DNA of 64,000 nucleotides from Marinobacter sp. BGYM27. Lineage in GTDB: Bacteria > Pseudomonadota > Gammaproteobacteria > Pseudomonadales > Oleiphilaceae. The notes under the pieces were generated by a model that saw only the letters and a program-made list of their open reading frames with translations, was not told the origin of the DNA and searched no databases. Numbering within the stretch: the first letter of the stretch is position 1; every line of letters begins with the position of its first letter. Location of the stretch: contig JANZNS010000003.1 of assembly GCA_025153445.1 (NCBI GenBank), forward strand, positions 434,001 to 498,000, in the 5' to 3' direction. A program made the position numbers and the translations under genes. Positions 53,320 to 62,560 of this stretch are shown here, piece by piece.

Positions 53320-53622
53320 TTATACGATCGGGTTGTGGACGGTGACTAACTTCGTTCCGTCAGGGAAAGTGGCTTCCACTTGCACCTCGTCGACCATATC
53401 GGCCACGCCGTCCATCACATCGTCGCGGGTGAGCACTTCGGTGCCGGCACTCATCAGCTCGGCAACGGTGCGGCCATCGCGGGCACCTTCCAGGATTTCG
53501 GCGCTGATCAACGCGACCGCTTCGGGATAGTTGAGTTTGAGACCACGCGCTTTACGGCGTTCGGCAAGCAGTGCTGCGGTGAACAGCATCAGCTTGTCTT
53601 TGTCTCTTGGCGTGAGTTCCAT
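53320..53622 (-). CDS. ureA: urease gamma subunit UreA
   Basis: The preferred start gives [20 protein letters not shown], the standard UreA start, with GGAG at a fitting distance; 100 residues. An alternative GTG three codons upstream is possible. The later segment [20 protein letters not shown] is conserved in the family. Confidence 0.96.
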   Translation of the reverse strand: MELTPRDKDKLMLFTAALLAERRKARGLKLNYPEAVALISAEILEGARDGRTVAELMSAGTEVLTRDDVMDGVADMVDEVQVEATFPDGTKLVTVHNPIV

Positions 53623-53668
53623 CGTTGTCACTCCGTTGTTTGAGATAAGGGCTGCTTCAGATAACCCG

Positions 53669-54601
53669 TCAGGTCAGCCAGATTCTTGGTATGTGTGCCT
53701 GCTGCCCGGTTAATCGGGGCCGCAGGATTTCCCAGGCCTGTTGGCACAATGCCCAGGCTTCGTTGCGTTCGTTGCCGAGGTAGCGCAGTAGCAGCACGCC
53801 GCGTCGGCGGGTAACGGCCCAGCGCACGAATGCCGGGATGGCTTCGCGCAGGGCTTCAACTGCGCCCGCTTCGTCGTCTAGCCCCACAGCCCATAATGTT
53901 GCTTGCACGCTGGCGCCACCCTGCCCCCATTTGCCTTTGAAGCGCGGGTGCTTCGGGTCCATCGGCTGGCGTTCCTGCCACAGCGGGCGGCCGTTGCGGG
54001 TCAGGCGGAAGCGCTGTTCCAGATGACCGCTGACAAAAGGCAGATCCCCGACCGGACGACCCAGCGCTAGGATTTCCCAACCGATGCAGCGGGCATCGTC
54101 TTCCAGATCAATCGTTGTGGTCTGTTCACCGCGGGAGCCGTCAAATGCGAGGGTTTCCTGCGGGAGCCATTCGAGGGTCGCGCCTTTGGCGACTGTCAGG
54201 TGCGTGTGCTGCCCCCAGGCCACGCCGTGGCTGTCGGCCTTGTAGAGTTTGGCGGCAGCGGGCGTGGTCAGCAGCGTGTGCGCACCGGCCCCGACATGGG
54301 CTGCAATATGCAGCGCATCACCGCTGACCAGTCCACCCGGCGGGTGCAACAGGTAGACGTGGCAGCAACCGGTTTTGCCTTCCGGATAGAAGGGCCGCTG
54401 GACTCGCAACGGGCCTTGATGGCGGCGTCGGGTCAGGCGGGTAACCGTGTGCAATTGCTCACTACGGGATTCAAAGCCCAGCTCGATGGACGCCGCCCAG
54501 CGCCGGCCCGCATCGAAGCGGTGGCCGGAATCGTTCGCCGGGGCTGTCTTCGATAAGGCATCCGGCGACAGGGGCTGGGCGATGGGCGTGTAGATCGTCA
54601 T
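53669..54601 (-). CDS. ureD: urease accessory protein UreD
   Basis: This protein of 310 residues shows the UreD pattern: [22 protein letters not shown], then [30 protein letters not shown] and [16 protein letters not shown]. It is the scaffold that binds urease and UreF/UreG. Its start overlaps the urtE stop by 4 bp, so the urea importer and urease genes are joined in one operon. Confidence 0.96.
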   Translation of the reverse strand: MTIYTPIAQPLSPDALSKTAPANDSGHRFDAGRRWAASIELGFESRSEQLHTVTRLTRRRHQGPLRVQRPFYPEGKTGCCHVYLLHPPGGLVSGDALHIAAHVGAGAHTLLTTPAAAKLYKADSHGVAWGQHTHLTVAKGATLEWLPQETLAFDGSRGEQTTTIDLEDDARCIGWEILALGRPVGDLPFVSGHLEQRFRLTRNGRPLWQERQPMDPKHPRFKGKWGQGGASVQATLWAVGLDDEAGAVEALREAIPAFVRWAVTRRRGVLLLRYLGNERNEAWALCQQAWEILRPRLTGQQAHIPRIWLT

Positions 54602-55296
54602 ACCGTCAGGTGTTGTTTGATGAGCGCGTCAGAAAGCTCGGCAATTTCGCCCTCTGCCACACGGCGGCCCCGGTCCATAATCGCGAAGCGGTCGGCGTAT
54701 TTGCGGGCGAAGGGTAGTTTTTGCTCTACCAGCAACACAGTCAGGCCATCTTCAGCGATCAGGCGACGAATGACCTCGCCGATCTGGGCGACGATGTTGG
54801 GCTGGATGCCTTCGCCCGGCTCGTCAAGAATCAGCAGGCGTGGTTCGATCACCAGCGCCCGACCAATCGCCAGCTGCTGTTGCTGACCACCGGACAGGTC
54901 ACCGCCCCGGCGGTTTTTCATTTCTTTCAATACCGGGAAGAGTTCGTAGATGCGCTCGGGGATGGTTTTGAGGCCATCGCCACGGGCGGCCAGCCCGGTG
55001 CGCAGGTTTTCTTCCACGGTGAGCAGCGGAAATATCTGACGGCCCTGGGGCACGTAGCCAATGCCCAACGAGGCGCGGTCTTCCAGACGGCGCTTGGTCA
55101 GCTCGACCTTGCCTTCATAGAGCAGACTGCCGCTGGCTGTCAGTTCTTCGCCCATCACGCACTTCATCAGTGTGGTCTTACCCACGCCGTTGCGCCCCAT
55201 CACGCAGGTGCACTGGCCTTTGGGAATGTCGAGATCGAGATCCCACAGGGTGTGGCTCTCGCCATAGAACTGATTGAGCTTTTCGATTTTCAGCAT
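54598..55296 (-). CDS. urtE: urea ABC transporter ATPase UrtE
   Basis: This protein of 232 residues has Walker A GRNGVGKTTLMKCVMG, signature LSGGQQQQLAIGRALV, and Walker B LLILDEPGEGIQPNI, the LivF/UrtE type with GEGIQPN, which is typical of UrtE. It overlaps the urtD stop by one base. Confidence 0.95.
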   Translation of the reverse strand: MLKIEKLNQFYGESHTLWDLDLDIPKGQCTCVMGRNGVGKTTLMKCVMGEELTASGSLLYEGKVELTKRRLEDRASLGIGYVPQGRQIFPLLTVEENLRTGLAARGDGLKTIPERIYELFPVLKEMKNRRGGDLSGGQQQQLAIGRALVIEPRLLILDEPGEGIQPNIVAQIGEVIRRLIAEDGLTVLLVEQKLPFARKYADRFAIMDRGRRVAEGEIAELSDALIKQHLTV

Positions 55297-56120
55297 CAGG
55301 CGCCCTCCCCCAAATATACTTCGATCACTTTGCGATCATTGGAGACCTGGTCCATCGTGCCTTCTGCCAGCACGCTGCCCTGGTGCAATACCGTGACCTT
55401 GCGTGCGATGGAGCGAACGAAGCCCATGTCGTGTTCAACCACTACAACCGACTGCTTGCCGGCGAGACTGGTCAGCAGCTCGGCGGTGCGTTCCATTTCC
55501 TGTTCGGTCATGCCGGCAACCGGTTCGTCCACCAGTAGCAGGCGCGGCTTCTGCATCAGCAACATGCCGATTTCAAGCCACTGTTTCTGGCCGTGGGAGA
55601 GAATACCGGCGTCGCGGTGGCGCAAGGCGGTCAGGCCGATCATCGTCAGCACTTCGTCGATGCGGTCCCGGGTTTCGCCGGTCATGCGGGCGGTCAGTGT
55701 GGGGAATACCCGCTTGTCGGCGGCCATCGCCAGTTCGAGGTTTTCGAATACGGTCAGCGCTTCGAATACGGTCGGCTTCTGGAATTTGCGGCCAATGCCG
55801 AGCGTGGCGATATCGGGCTCGCTCATGGCCAGCAGGTTGTGGCGGCTGCCGAACCAGACTGAACCGGTATTGGGACGCGTTTTGCCAGTGATGATGTCCA
55901 TCATCGTGGTTTTGCCGGCGCCGTTGGGGCCGATGATGCAGCGCAGTTCGCCGTCATCGATGGTGAGGTTCAGGTTGTTGATGGCCTTGAAGCCGTCAAA
56001 GCTGACACTGACATCTTCCATGTAGAGGATCGGCCCGTGGCGCACGTCCACTGGCGATTGCGTCGGTGTCAGAAAATCAAAGACCCGGTCGCGGCGGCCC
56101 AGTTCCGTCATGATGCTCAT
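55296..56120 (-). CDS. urtD: urea ABC transporter ATPase UrtD
   Basis: This protein of 274 residues has Walker A GPNGAGKTTMMDIITGKTRP, signature LSHGQKQWLEIGMLLM, and Walker B LLLVDEPVAGMTEQE. The LSHGQKQWLEIGM wording is diagnostic for UrtD within the LivG group. Overlaps with both neighbours (4 bp with urtC, 1 bp with urtE) show tight coupling. Confidence 0.95.
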   Translation of the reverse strand: MSIMTELGRRDRVFDFLTPTQSPVDVRHGPILYMEDVSVSFDGFKAINNLNLTIDDGELRCIIGPNGAGKTTMMDIITGKTRPNTGSVWFGSRHNLLAMSEPDIATLGIGRKFQKPTVFEALTVFENLELAMAADKRVFPTLTARMTGETRDRIDEVLTMIGLTALRHRDAGILSHGQKQWLEIGMLLMQKPRLLLVDEPVAGMTEQEMERTAELLTSLAGKQSVVVVEHDMGFVRSIARKVTVLHQGSVLAEGTMDQVSNDRKVIEVYLGEGA

Positions 56121-57265
56121 GCGGTGACCTCCTTGGCGGTGGATGGCGGTGTGCTGTCATCGTCCTGCGGCTTTTTCTTCAGTGATGGCAGCAGGCCTGC
56201 GATACCTTTGGGCAGGAAGACCGTCACCAGCACGAACAGCGCACCCAGTGCAAACAGCCAGGCGTCTGGCATTACGCCGGTAAACACGGTTTTGGCGTAG
56301 TTGACCAGCAAGGCGCCGATCACTGCACCGTAGAGCGTTGCCCGTCCACCCAGTGCTACCCAGACCACGATCTCGATCGAGAACAACGGTGAGAATTCGC
56401 TCGGGTTAATGATGCCGACTTGCGGCACATAGAGCGCACCGGCAACACCCGCCAGCATGGCCGATACGGCGAACACAAATAGCTGCACCCGCTCGACCCG
56501 ATAGCCGAGGAACCGCGTGCGGGCTTCCGCATCACGGCAGGCGACACTGACGCGCCCCAGCTTGCTGGTCACGATAATCCGGCAGATCACATAACCGATG
56601 GCCAGCGCCACGCCTGTTGCGAGGAAGAGGCCCATTCGCGTGGCGTCGGTACGCAGGTCAAAGCCGAGGATGTCCTTGAAATCGGTCAGGCCATTGTTGC
56701 CGCCGAACCCCATTTCGTTGCGGAAGAAGGCCAGCATCAAGGCGAAGGTCAGCGCCTGGGTGATGATTGACAGATACACACCGGTGACCCGGGAGCGGAA
56801 TGCCAGGAAACCGAAGACCAAAGCCAGAATACCCGGTGCCAGCAGCACCATGATGAAGGCGAACCAGGCCATGTCGAAGCCCTGCCAATACCAGGGCAGC
56901 TCCTGCCAGTTGAGGAACACCATGAAGTCCGGCAGGTCCGGATTACCGTAGACGCCGCGATCACCGATCTGGCGCATCAGGTACATGCCCATGGCGTAGC
57001 CACCCAGCGCGAAGAACGCACCGTGGCCCAGGCTGAGAATGCCCAGGTAGCCCCACACCAGATCAACCGCTACCGCGAGCAAGGCATAGCAAAGATACTT
57101 GCCCAGCAACGTGATGGTATAGGCGCTTACGTACAGCGCGCTGCCTTCCGGTACTGCCAGGTGCAGTACGGTGACCACCGCCATGGCGGCGAACAGGATG
57201 CCCAGGAACAATTGTGTCGAACGCTCGGTAAAAGGCCGCGCCAGAAATGATTGCGATGATTGCAT
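56117..57265 (-). CDS. urtC: urea ABC transporter permease UrtC
   Basis: This protein of 382 residues has about ten hydrophobic helices of LivM type (KYLCYALLAVAVDLVWGYLGILSLGHGAFFALGGYAMGMYLM, then GGNNGLTDFKDILGF). The urea-specific GLTDFK wording and the operon context make UrtC certain. The gene starts 3 bp after urtB. Confidence 0.95.
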   Translation of the reverse strand: MQSSQSFLARPFTERSTQLFLGILFAAMAVVTVLHLAVPEGSALYVSAYTITLLGKYLCYALLAVAVDLVWGYLGILSLGHGAFFALGGYAMGMYLMRQIGDRGVYGNPDLPDFMVFLNWQELPWYWQGFDMAWFAFIMVLLAPGILALVFGFLAFRSRVTGVYLSIITQALTFALMLAFFRNEMGFGGNNGLTDFKDILGFDLRTDATRMGLFLATGVALAIGYVICRIIVTSKLGRVSVACRDAEARTRFLGYRVERVQLFVFAVSAMLAGVAGALYVPQVGIINPSEFSPLFSIEIVVWVALGGRATLYGAVIGALLVNYAKTVFTGVMPDAWLFALGALFVLVTVFLPKGIAGLLPSLKKKPQDDDSTPPSTAKEVTA

Positions 57266-57268
57266 TGC

Positions 57269-58882
57269 TCAGCCCTCCGCCGCACGGCCCTTTTGCGGAA
57301 ACAATCCGCGCGGGCGCTTTTGAATGAAAAGAATGATGAAGACCAGCACAACGATCTTGGCGAGAACAGCGCCTGCCCAGGGTTCGAGCAACTGGTTGAT
57401 GGTGCCGAGAGACAAGCCAGCCAAAAGCGTGCCCCAGAGATTACCGACGCCGCCGAACACCACCACCATGAACGAGTCGATGATGTAGTTCTGGCCCAGG
57501 TTGGGGCCGACGTTGGTGATCTGCGACAGGGCAACCCCCGCAAGCCCGGCCACGCCGGAACCGAGAGCAAAAGTCATGATGTCGACTTTGGTGGCCTTGA
57601 TGCCCATTGACCGTGCCATCGCCCGGTTCTGGGTGACGGCGCGCACTTCCAGACCCAGCCGGGTCTTGCGCATGATCAGCATCAGACCGGCAAACACGAT
57701 CAGCGCAAAGCCGATGATGTAGAGCCGGTTAAGTGTGAGCGACAGGGCTTCGTTGACCATGATCGAACCGCTCATCCACTCCGGCGTAATGACCGTGCGG
57801 TTAAGCGGGGAAATCACCGTGCGCACCAGCTGCTGCAGAATCAGGCTGATGCCGAATGTAGCCAGCAGGGTCTCCAACGGACGGCCCTTGAGAAACTGGA
57901 TAACACTGCGTTCAATCGCAATGCCCGCCAGCGCCGCCACCATAAAACCGGCCGGGATCGACAGGAGCAACGCCAGACCGGGTTGCCCCGGCAGCAACTG
58001 CTGCATGCCCCAGGTGGTGTAGGCGCCGAGCATGATCAGCTCGCCGTGGGCCATGTTGATCACGCCCATTACGCCAAAAGTAATCGCCAGACCAATCGCC
58101 GCCAGCACCAGCACTGAACCCAGTGACAGGCCAAAGTAGAGGGTCTCGGCAGCGCGGTTCCATTTGAGTTTCTGTTCGATGCTGGCCAGCGCTTCGTTGG
58201 CGGCCTTGACCATCGCGGGGTCGTCACCGCGAGCGACTGTCGTTAGCGCGGCGCGGGCTTCCGTATTAAGGCTGCCGGAGAGCTGCGCGACTGACGCTAC
58301 ATCGCCCTGTTCAACCCGGTAAATCGCGAGGCTTTCGCTGAGCACATCGCTGACCCGGTCGTCGGATTCGGTTTCGAGCAGCGTGGTGATACGCTCGGCC
58401 ATCGCCTCATCCACCCGGCCGCGGATCGCGCGGGCGGCTTCGAGGCGGGTATCTGCATTGTCCACGGTCAGATCAATGACCGAGAGGATGCCATCCAGCT
58501 CCCGGCGCAATGCATTATTAATTCGAATGTTGTCGAGATCACGGCGGGATATTTCGCCCATCGACTCGCCCGTCAGGGCGTCTTTTACTTTCCAGTTGCG
58601 GCCACGATTTTCCAGCACGATGACAAACTGACCGCTGTCTTCAACGCGGCTCAACTTGCCTGAAGCAAAGGCTTCGAGCCAGTCACGCGCCCTTTCATCA
58701 CCACTCTTGGCGATGTCACTCAAGACCTGACCCTTCTGCGCATTTGAAGAATCAGCCAGTGCCTGCAACAGCGCCTGCCCGTTATCACCTGCTGGCTGCG
58801 ATTCAGCCTGGGCCTGCGCCATCAGCGGTAAAGCCAGACAGCAGACAAAGAGCCACTGTGTGAGCGATCGAATGATGCTCAT
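57269..58882 (-). CDS. urtB: urea ABC transporter permease UrtB with N-terminal domain
   Basis: Start at 58882 is preferred because AGGAAAACACC lies before it and it gives a signal peptide (MSIIRSLTQWLFVCCLALPLMAQAQA). The protein has 537 residues. As usual for UrtB, residues 30-240 form a helical extracytoplasmic domain (HEAT-like, with DERARDWLEAFASGKLS), and the LivH-type permease follows (AIGLAITFGVMGVINMAHGELIMLGAYTTW). It is separated from urtA by a 180-bp gap with repeats and a hairpin. Confidence 0.95.
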   Translation of the reverse strand: MSIIRSLTQWLFVCCLALPLMAQAQAESQPAGDNGQALLQALADSSNAQKGQVLSDIAKSGDERARDWLEAFASGKLSRVEDSGQFVIVLENRGRNWKVKDALTGESMGEISRRDLDNIRINNALRRELDGILSVIDLTVDNADTRLEAARAIRGRVDEAMAERITTLLETESDDRVSDVLSESLAIYRVEQGDVASVAQLSGSLNTEARAALTTVARGDDPAMVKAANEALASIEQKLKWNRAAETLYFGLSLGSVLVLAAIGLAITFGVMGVINMAHGELIMLGAYTTWGMQQLLPGQPGLALLLSIPAGFMVAALAGIAIERSVIQFLKGRPLETLLATFGISLILQQLVRTVISPLNRTVITPEWMSGSIMVNEALSLTLNRLYIIGFALIVFAGLMLIMRKTRLGLEVRAVTQNRAMARSMGIKATKVDIMTFALGSGVAGLAGVALSQITNVGPNLGQNYIIDSFMVVVFGGVGNLWGTLLAGLSLGTINQLLEPWAGAVLAKIVVLVFIILFIQKRPRGLFPQKGRAAEG

Positions 58883-58901
58883 GGTGTTTTCCTGTTGTTT
58901 C

Positions 58902-58981
58902 GGATGAATCAAAGTTCGGATAAATCAACGCTCGGACAAATCAAAGTTCGGTTGAATCTGAACTCGGGTGGATCAGGGTTC
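58902..58981. repeat. five tandem copies of a degenerate 16-bp repeat
   Basis: Five successive 16-base units of the form GGAtnAATCAAaGTTC fill the urtB side of the urtA-urtB gap: 58902, 58918, 58934, 58950 and 58966. The first three are most alike; the last two have several changes. Whether they bind a regulator or are only slipped-strand repeats is unknown. Confidence 0.8.
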
Positions 58982-59000
58982 GAATGAACCCGATCCGATA

Positions 59001-59042
59001 GCGGGCATCGGCGTTAGTTATAGGTGGATCACCGATGCCCGC
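59001..59042 (-). terminator. hairpin between urtA and urtB
   Basis: A perfect 11-bp stem (GCGGGCATCGG / CCGATGCCCGC) with a 20-base loop lies 20 bases beyond the urtA stop on the minus strand. No T-run follows. It probably acts as partial terminator or 3' stabiliser so that the binding protein is made in excess. Confidence 0.7.
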
Positions 59043-59061
59043 CAGATACTGCGTTTACACC

Positions 59062-60360
59062 TTACTTGGCTGCGACTTCAGACTTGCCGCCACAGGTCTT
59101 CTCAACCACGTTGTAGTTGCCGCAGTTCATCGGCTTGCGCCAGTCACTGATCAGGTCCTTCGAACCGGGCAGGAAATCAGACCATGCATCGCCTGCAACG
59201 GTTGACGGGGTCTGCCAGACAACTGAGAACTGGCCGTTGTCCTGGATTTCGCCAATCAGCACCGGCTTGGTGATGTGGTGGTTCGGCATCATGGTGGCGT
59301 AACCACCGGTCAGGTTGGGAACAGACACGCCGATGATGGAGTCTTTCACCGCATCAACGTCTGTAGTGCCCGCTTTCTTGACTGCTTCAATCCACATGTT
59401 GAAACCGATGTAGTGAGCTTCCATCGGATCGTTGGTGACTGAGTCATCTTTGCCGGTGTACTTGACCCAGGCGTCGATGAAGTCGTAGTTGGCGTCGTTA
59501 TCGACGCTCATGAAGTAGTTCCAGGCCGCCAGATGGCCGACCAGCGGTGCGGTGTCGATACCGGACAGTTCCTGCTCACCCACAGAGAAGGCGACAACCG
59601 GGATATCCGATGCTTCGATGCCCTGGTTTGCAAGCTCACGGTAGAAAGGCACGTTGGCATCACCGTTAATGGTGGAGACCACAGCAGTCTTCTTGCCCTG
59701 GCTGCCGAATTTTTTGACGTCAGAAACAATCGACTGCCAGTTAGAGTGACCAAACGGCGTGTAGTTGATCATGATGTCGGATTCAGCCACACCATGGTCT
59801 TTCAGGTAAGCTTCCAGAATCTTGTTGGTAGTACGCGGGTAAACATAGTCGGTACCCGCCAGAACCCAGCGCTTCACGCCAATTTCGTTCATCAGGTAAT
59901 CGACCGCAGGAATCGCCTGCTGGTTGGGCGCTGCGCCGGTGTAGAACACATTCTGGGACGACTCTTCGCCTTCGTACTGAACCGGGTAAAACAGCAGGCC
60001 GTTCAGCTCTTCGATAACAGGCAGTACCGACTTGCGCGATACCGACGTCCAGTTACCAAAGATGACATCGACCTTTTCCTTGGCCAGCAGCTCACGTGCT
60101 TTCTCAGCAAACAGCGGCCAGTTGGACGCCGGATCAACGACAACCGGTTCAAGCTGACGTCCCAGCACACCGCCTTCTGCGTTCTGCTTTTCGATCAGCA
60201 TCAGCATGGTGTCTTTCAGGGTAGATTCACTGATAGCCATGGTGCCGGAGAGCGAGTGGAGGATACCGACTTTAATAGGAGGTTCTGCAGCAGCTGCAGA
60301 AAGTGAAAATGAAAGTGCCAGCGCAGAAAGCCCGAGTTTCAAGCCCTTTTTTACGTTCAT
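59062..60360 (-). CDS. urtA: urea ABC transporter substrate-binding protein UrtA
   Basis: This protein of 432 residues has a signal peptide (MNVKKGLKLGLSALALSFSLSAAAA) and the typical UrtA text PIKVGILHSLSGTMAISEST, then LLFYPVQYEGEESSQNVFYTGAAPNQQ. It binds urea in the periplasm for UrtBCDE. A strong AAGGAAAGGAATA site lies before the ATG. A sigma-54 promoter match is found 52-68 bases upstream of the start. Confidence 0.96.
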   Translation of the reverse strand: MNVKKGLKLGLSALALSFSLSAAAAEPPIKVGILHSLSGTMAISESTLKDTMLMLIEKQNAEGGVLGRQLEPVVVDPASNWPLFAEKARELLAKEKVDVIFGNWTSVSRKSVLPVIEELNGLLFYPVQYEGEESSQNVFYTGAAPNQQAIPAVDYLMNEIGVKRWVLAGTDYVYPRTTNKILEAYLKDHGVAESDIMINYTPFGHSNWQSIVSDVKKFGSQGKKTAVVSTINGDANVPFYRELANQGIEASDIPVVAFSVGEQELSGIDTAPLVGHLAAWNYFMSVDNDANYDFIDAWVKYTGKDDSVTNDPMEAHYIGFNMWIEAVKKAGTTDVDAVKDSIIGVSVPNLTGGYATMMPNHHITKPVLIGEIQDNGQFSVVWQTPSTVAGDAWSDFLPGSKDLISDWRKPMNCGNYNVVEKTCGGKSEVAAK

Positions 60361-60411
60361 TATTCCTTTCCTTTATTGATTATGGTGTCGCGTGTTTACC
60401 TCCCAACAGAG

Positions 60412-60428
60412 TGCACTCCGCGTTCCAA
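60412..60428 (-). promoter_or_regulatory. sigma-54 promoter of urtA
   Basis: On the minus strand the sequence TTGGAACGCGGAGTGCA has the required GG-N10-GC spacing and differs from the consensus TTGGCACG-N4-TTGCA at one base in each element. It would start transcription about 40 bases before the urtA ATG. Nitrogen-starvation control through NtrC is therefore likely. Confidence 0.65.
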
Positions 60429-60506
60429 TAAAAGGAAACTCATTTTAAAATCAAAGCGTTACGAAAAAATACCAACACCTTTTCAACGTCCGATCGCATC
60501 GTCATG

Positions 60507-60542
60507 TGCACCGCAGCCTTCCATGCACCCCCTTATTGCACC
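60507..60542. promoter_or_regulatory. three TGCACC half-sites, NtrC candidates
   Basis: TGCACC occurs at 60507, 60524 and 60537, about 80-130 bases upstream of the sigma-54 promoter, where enhancer sites usually lie. TGCACC is one half of the NtrC site TGCACC-N5-GGTGCA; the inverse halves are degenerate here (TTGCACCATTTTGAATCGCA being the best). Further TGCACC copies at 60698 and GGTGCA near 60829 are noted. Confidence 0.4.
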
Positions 60543-61199
60543 ATTTTGAATCGCACGCCGAGGCAGAATGATCAGCCAACACACGGCAATCTGTTCAGTA
60601 ATTAACCGGTTTAGATGAGGTTGCGATATTTATTGCAGATAAGTGAGGTGTTTAAGGCAGAGAAGCCGCGAGTGCGCACCACAACAATGCAGGATTAATG
60701 CACCCGCACCACGGCGCGATGCCGAGGCCATATCAGTGCACTGAGTCTCGTTATGGCCCATCAACGCGGAATCAGATTGATCGAAAAACGAACAGAAAAA
60801 ACGATTCGCTTAAACTCATGCCCGAATGCGGTGCACAAACAGCGCGTCAGCCGGCACCCGAAAGCCGCACCAGAACCGCATGCAACGCTGCGCTACTGAA
60901 GATTTGTGCATCGCTGATCAACAAGAATTCACATGTCTGACCAAATGGCAGCGACGTATCGTGAACACTATGCCATTCTTGAAACACCGGCCTGGCAAAC
61001 GCCCGTTCTCACTGCAAGGCCTCAACAGAAGGCATCCGGCCGAGGCGGAGATCCGTATTAAGCAGGGCTTGGCGATGATAAAACCGCCTTAACAGGCGAA
61101 CTGAAGCGTTTAAATGTAAACTATTTGACAGTTTGTAGTGTCGTTTACCCATACAGTTCGGCCTCACCCATAAAGACAGCAGCGATAAGAGCACTCTTG
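60543..61199. other. long intergenic region between urtA and panE-like gene
   Basis: About 650 bases without a convincing gene. It contains scattered TGCACC-type half-sites and, at 61115-61138, an imperfect palindrome (AAACT-N7-AGTTT) that may be the operator or promoter region of the following reductase gene. Short frames here lack protein-like features. Confidence 0.35.
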
Positions 61200-62243
61200 A
61201 TGACGACTGATTCTGTTGCGCCCCGTTCTCCTCACATCGTGATCGTTGGCGCGGGCAGTATTGGTTGCTATCTGGGCGGACGTCTGCTGGCCGCCGGCGC
61301 CAGCGTCACCATGATCGGCCGACCGCGGTTGCATCAGGTATTCGAGACCCACCCGCTGAGGGTGAGTGATTACCATGGTTTCGACTCAGCAGTGCAACTG
61401 GCGCCGTATCAGTTCACGACATCCCCCGAACCTGTTGCTCACGCAGACCTGGTGCTGCTGACCGTCAAATCGGCAGCAACCGAAGATACCGGCAGAGAGA
61501 TCGCCCCCCTGCTTCGGCCGAACATCCCTGTGATCAGTTTCCAGAATGGTATTGGCAACGCCGACCGGCTCAGGCCGCTGCTGCCCAAAGCATCCGTGCT
61601 TGCCGGAATGGTGTCGTATAATGTGCTGCAGAAAACGCCCGGTCACTTTCATCAGGGAACCGAAGGCAAGCTGATGGCCGAGGCAAGCCTTGCACTTACA
61701 CCGGAGATTATTGCGGCATTCAACAACGCAGGCATTCCGCTAACGCCTCGCACCGATATGCATTCAGTGCTCTGGTCAAAGCTGTTGCTCAACCTCAACA
61801 ATCCGATCAACGCGCTGTCCGGCCTGCCCCTCAAAGAACAACTCTCGACCCGGGCTTATCGTCGCTGTCTGGCAATGGCGCAGGACGAAACCCTGAGTCT
61901 GCTCAAAGCGGCCAATATCCCGACCATAAAAATGGCAGCAGTCCCGATGGAGTGGATACCCACGGTCATGCGCCTGCCTGACTGGTTGTTTCGCCGGCTC
62001 GCGCAAACCATGCTCGCCGTGGATCCGATTGCGCGCTCGTCAATGTGGGAAGATCTTGAAGCCGGGCGAAAAACTGAAATTGAATGGATTAATGGCGAAG
62101 TCATCAGGCTGGCAAAAGCTCACGGCAGAACAGCGCCCGTCAACCAGCGGCTTGTCGACCTGATTCATCAGTCCGAATCCGGTCAACGCCAAGCCTGGCC
62201 CGGCCTGGCGCTGTTGCACGAGCTCACAAAGCCGTCGGCCTGA
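61200..62243 (+). CDS. ketopantoate reductase-like protein (PanE/ApbA family)
   Basis: The start at 61200 gives 347 residues beginning MTTDSVAPRSPHIVIVGAGS; upstream codons have no character. The NADP motif IVIVGAGSIGCYLGGRLLAAG, the conserved VKSAATEDTG and Lys (SVLWSKLLLNLNNPINALSG) and the C-terminal Glu (RKTEIEWINGEVIRLAKAHGR) fit a 2-dehydropantoate 2-reductase fold. Many paralogues act on other 2-oxo acids, so a role in pantothenate synthesis is only one option. The gene is monocistronic, and the small RNA gene follows. Confidence 0.85.
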   Translation: MTTDSVAPRSPHIVIVGAGSIGCYLGGRLLAAGASVTMIGRPRLHQVFETHPLRVSDYHGFDSAVQLAPYQFTTSPEPVAHADLVLLTVKSAATEDTGREIAPLLRPNIPVISFQNGIGNADRLRPLLPKASVLAGMVSYNVLQKTPGHFHQGTEGKLMAEASLALTPEIIAAFNNAGIPLTPRTDMHSVLWSKLLLNLNNPINALSGLPLKEQLSTRAYRRCLAMAQDETLSLLKAANIPTIKMAAVPMEWIPTVMRLPDWLFRRLAQTMLAVDPIARSSMWEDLEAGRKTEIEWINGEVIRLAKAHGRTAPVNQRLVDLIHQSESGQRQAWPGLALLHELTKPSA

Positions 62244-62296
62244 CACGCCACCTCACCGCACATCCTCTGCATATCTGCTGCTCATTCTTTCCAAAT

Positions 62297-62314
62297 GATT
62301 ACGACGCTGTAATC
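62297..62314 (+). promoter_or_regulatory. 18-bp palindrome upstream of the small RNA
   Basis: GATTAC-N6-GTAATC has the same architecture (6-N6-6) as the GacA upstream element TGTAAG-N6-CTTACA and lies about 65-80 bases before the first GGA motif. The bases differ from the GacA consensus, so the identity of the binding factor is uncertain. Confidence 0.35.
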
Positions 62315-62374
62315 CATATCGCACACGCTATGGTGCGAATGTCGGATTTGCTTCCTACACCATTCCCGTAAACT

Positions 62375-62560
62375 TGTTTTCAGCAAGGACGCAGAACTGC
62401 AAGGATGCAGAACACGGATGTTAAGCCTGAAGGATCAGGCGCCAGGGAAGAGTTTAGTCTGAAGGATCAGACACATAGGGATATACCAGCCTGACGGATC
62501 AGGCGACCGGAGCCACGGAGCAGGTGCACAAGGATTGTGGGCCTTACTCCGTGACTTTTT
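62375..62560 (+). ncRNA. CsrB/RsmY-type CsrA-sequestering small RNA
   Basis: About 185 bases contain eleven GGA motifs, most as AAGGA or ACGGA. Several lie in loops of short perfect hairpins: CTGCA-AGGA-TGCAG (62397-62410), GCCTGA-AGGA-TCAGGC (62425-62440), GTCTGA-AGGA-TCAGAC (62457-62472) and GCCTGA-CGGA-TCAGGC (62489-62504). The stems differ by compensating changes while the loops keep GGA, which is the mark of CsrA/RsmA binding. The 3' end is a terminator (CACGGAG / CTCCGTG, 62514-62553) with an inner GGA hairpin and T5. The 5' end is estimated; no reading frame is maintained. I cannot say which Rfam family it would match. Confidence 0.85.

Noticed and set aside
60698-60940. Plus-strand frame of 80 codons between urtA and panE-like gene
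   Set aside because: Its composition is low-complexity and basic, with no ribosome site or family likeness.
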